Below are positions 8,989 to 9,526 of a stretch of DNA of 9,526 nucleotides, piece by piece (position 1 is the first letter of the stretch; each line of letters starts with the position of its first letter). Under the pieces are notes generated by a model. That model saw nothing but the letters and a program-made list of their open reading frames with translations. It was not told the DNA's origin and did no database searches. The DNA comes from Fimbriimonadaceae bacterium (GTDB lineage: Bacteria; Armatimonadota; Fimbriimonadia; Fimbriimonadales; Fimbriimonadaceae): NCBI GenBank assembly GCA_019454665.1, contig JACFNW010000052.1:1-9526 (forward strand), read 5' to 3'. Made by a program: the position numbers and the translations under genes.

Positions 8989-9393
8989 ATGGCCAATATC
9001 CGCGACATCGAAGGCATCGGGGACGTATACGCCGGCAAGCTCGAGGCCGCCGGCATCAAGACGGACGACGCACTGCTTCAGGCGGGCGCCACGCGCAAGG
9101 GACGCGAGGACATCGTTCAGGCGACCGGCATCAGCGACACCCTCGTGCTCAAGTGGGTCAACCGCGCCGACCTCGCCCGGGTCAAGGGCATCGGCTCCGA
9201 GTACGCCGATCTGCTGGAAGTTTCGGGTGTGGACAGCGTTCCCGAACTCGCCCAGCGCAACGCCGCCAACCTGCACGCCAAGATGGCGGAAGTCAACGAG
9301 GCCAAGAGCCTCGTCCGACAGTTGCCGTCGGCGGCGCAGGTGGAAAAGTGGGTCGCCGAGGCGAAGTCCCTCGACCGGGTGGTCACGCACTAA
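8989..9393 (+). CDS. DUF4332 helix-hairpin-helix protein
   Basis: A small soluble protein of 134 aa that matches the DUF4332 pattern. It has two helix-hairpin-helix-like units: IRDIEGIGDVYAGKLEAAGI (4-23) and LARVKGIGSEYADLLEVSGV (61-80). Each is followed by the conserved TxxxLLxxGATRKGREDIVQATGI and DSVPELAQRNAANLHAKM types of sequence. The tail LPSAAQVEKWVAEAKSL (111-127) is also typical. The (I/V)xGIGxxYAxxL turns resemble DNA-binding HhH motifs, but the function of the family is not established, so non-specific DNA binding is inference. It stands alone and is divergent from the adaptor operon. Its TAA overlaps the stop codon of the convergent kinase gene. The start is supported by the conserved N-terminus and by TAAACT 7 nt upstream. 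Confidence 0.85.
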   Translation: MANIRDIEGIGDVYAGKLEAAGIKTDDALLQAGATRKGREDIVQATGISDTLVLKWVNRADLARVKGIGSEYADLLEVSGVDSVPELAQRNAANLHAKMAEVNEAKSLVRQLPSAAQVEKWVAEAKSLDRVVTH

Positions 9394-9526
9394 GCGTTCG
9401 GCGTGTAGAGGATGGGGGCTGCACTGGCCTCGACGAGCCGCATCGCGCCTTCCCACCCATCGCATGCACCCGCCGCCATGAACTGAGCGGCCAGGTTGCC
9501 GAGGACCGTGGCTTCGGGAGGACCGG
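9390..9526 (-). CDS. rhaB: Probable rhamnulokinase, C-terminal end only (FGGY kinase)
   Basis: Only the last 44 residues are in the window; the gene continues past the right edge. The fragment opens with GPPEATVLGNLAAQFMAAG. This resembles the rhamnulokinase segment that reads GPVEAT/S-xxGN in known enzymes, where the FGGY fold closes over ATP. It ends with an RLVEASAAPILYTPN-type helix and tail, comparable to the ...TFTPN stretch in E. coli RhaB. If correct, the protein phosphorylates L-rhamnulose in rhamnose breakdown. The TAG stop (9392-9390) overlaps the TAA stop of the DUF4332 gene. With so little sequence, another FGGY sugar kinase remains possible. Confidence 0.65.
   Translation of the reverse strand, partial: GPPEATVLGNLAAQFMAAGACDGWEGAMRLVEASAAPILYTPNA

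Overview
The window is 9.5 kb of GC-rich DNA (well over 60% GC by eye) from a bacterial chromosome. It is densely coding, with nine genes, two of them cut by the window edges. No gap between genes exceeds about 170 bases, and I see no tRNA, rRNA, CRISPR array, transposase or phage gene. The best guess for the host is a member of Armatimonadota of the Fimbriimonas type, held with low to moderate confidence. The hints are an FG-GAP repeat protein with a dockerin-like tail, a DUF4332 protein, and a probable leaderless promoter layout (TANNNT, 7 nt, ATG). Planctomycetota, Chloroflexota or Deinococcota-like hosts are not excluded.

Layout from left to right. The 5' part of a UDP-N-acetylmannosamine dehydrogenase gene (wecC-like, minus strand) runs off the left edge. 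A VanZ-family membrane protein gene (plus) diverges from it and overlaps the 3' end of a ribonuclease HIII gene (minus). Ribonuclease HIII diverges from a secreted FG-GAP/dockerin-like protein (plus), whose stop lies 4 bases from the stop of a convergent lipoprotein gene (minus). The lipoprotein gene is the second gene of a pair with leuA (minus): its GTG start overlaps the leuA TGA stop. LeuA lacks the usual leucine-sensing domain. Upstream of leuA is a 172-bp intergenic region packed with small palindromes. Then come a MacB-type permease and, 3 bp upstream of it, a long MacA/HlyD-type adaptor (both minus), with no ATPase gene beside them. Last are a divergent DUF4332 helix-hairpin-helix protein (plus) and the C-terminal end of a probable rhamnulokinase (minus), which share overlapping stop codons.

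Most of the genes are housekeeping or envelope functions that do not form one pathway. Functional links are visible only within the two minus-strand pairs: adaptor with permease, and leuA with the lipoprotein. I found no clear new defence, mobile or biosynthetic system. The most interesting signals are the recurring leaderless promoter geometry at three genes, the BIME-like palindrome cluster with conserved or complementary 6-nt loops and different stems, the LeuA without a regulatory domain that is translationally coupled to an unknown lipoprotein, and a perfect 12-bp inverted repeat inside that lipoprotein gene.
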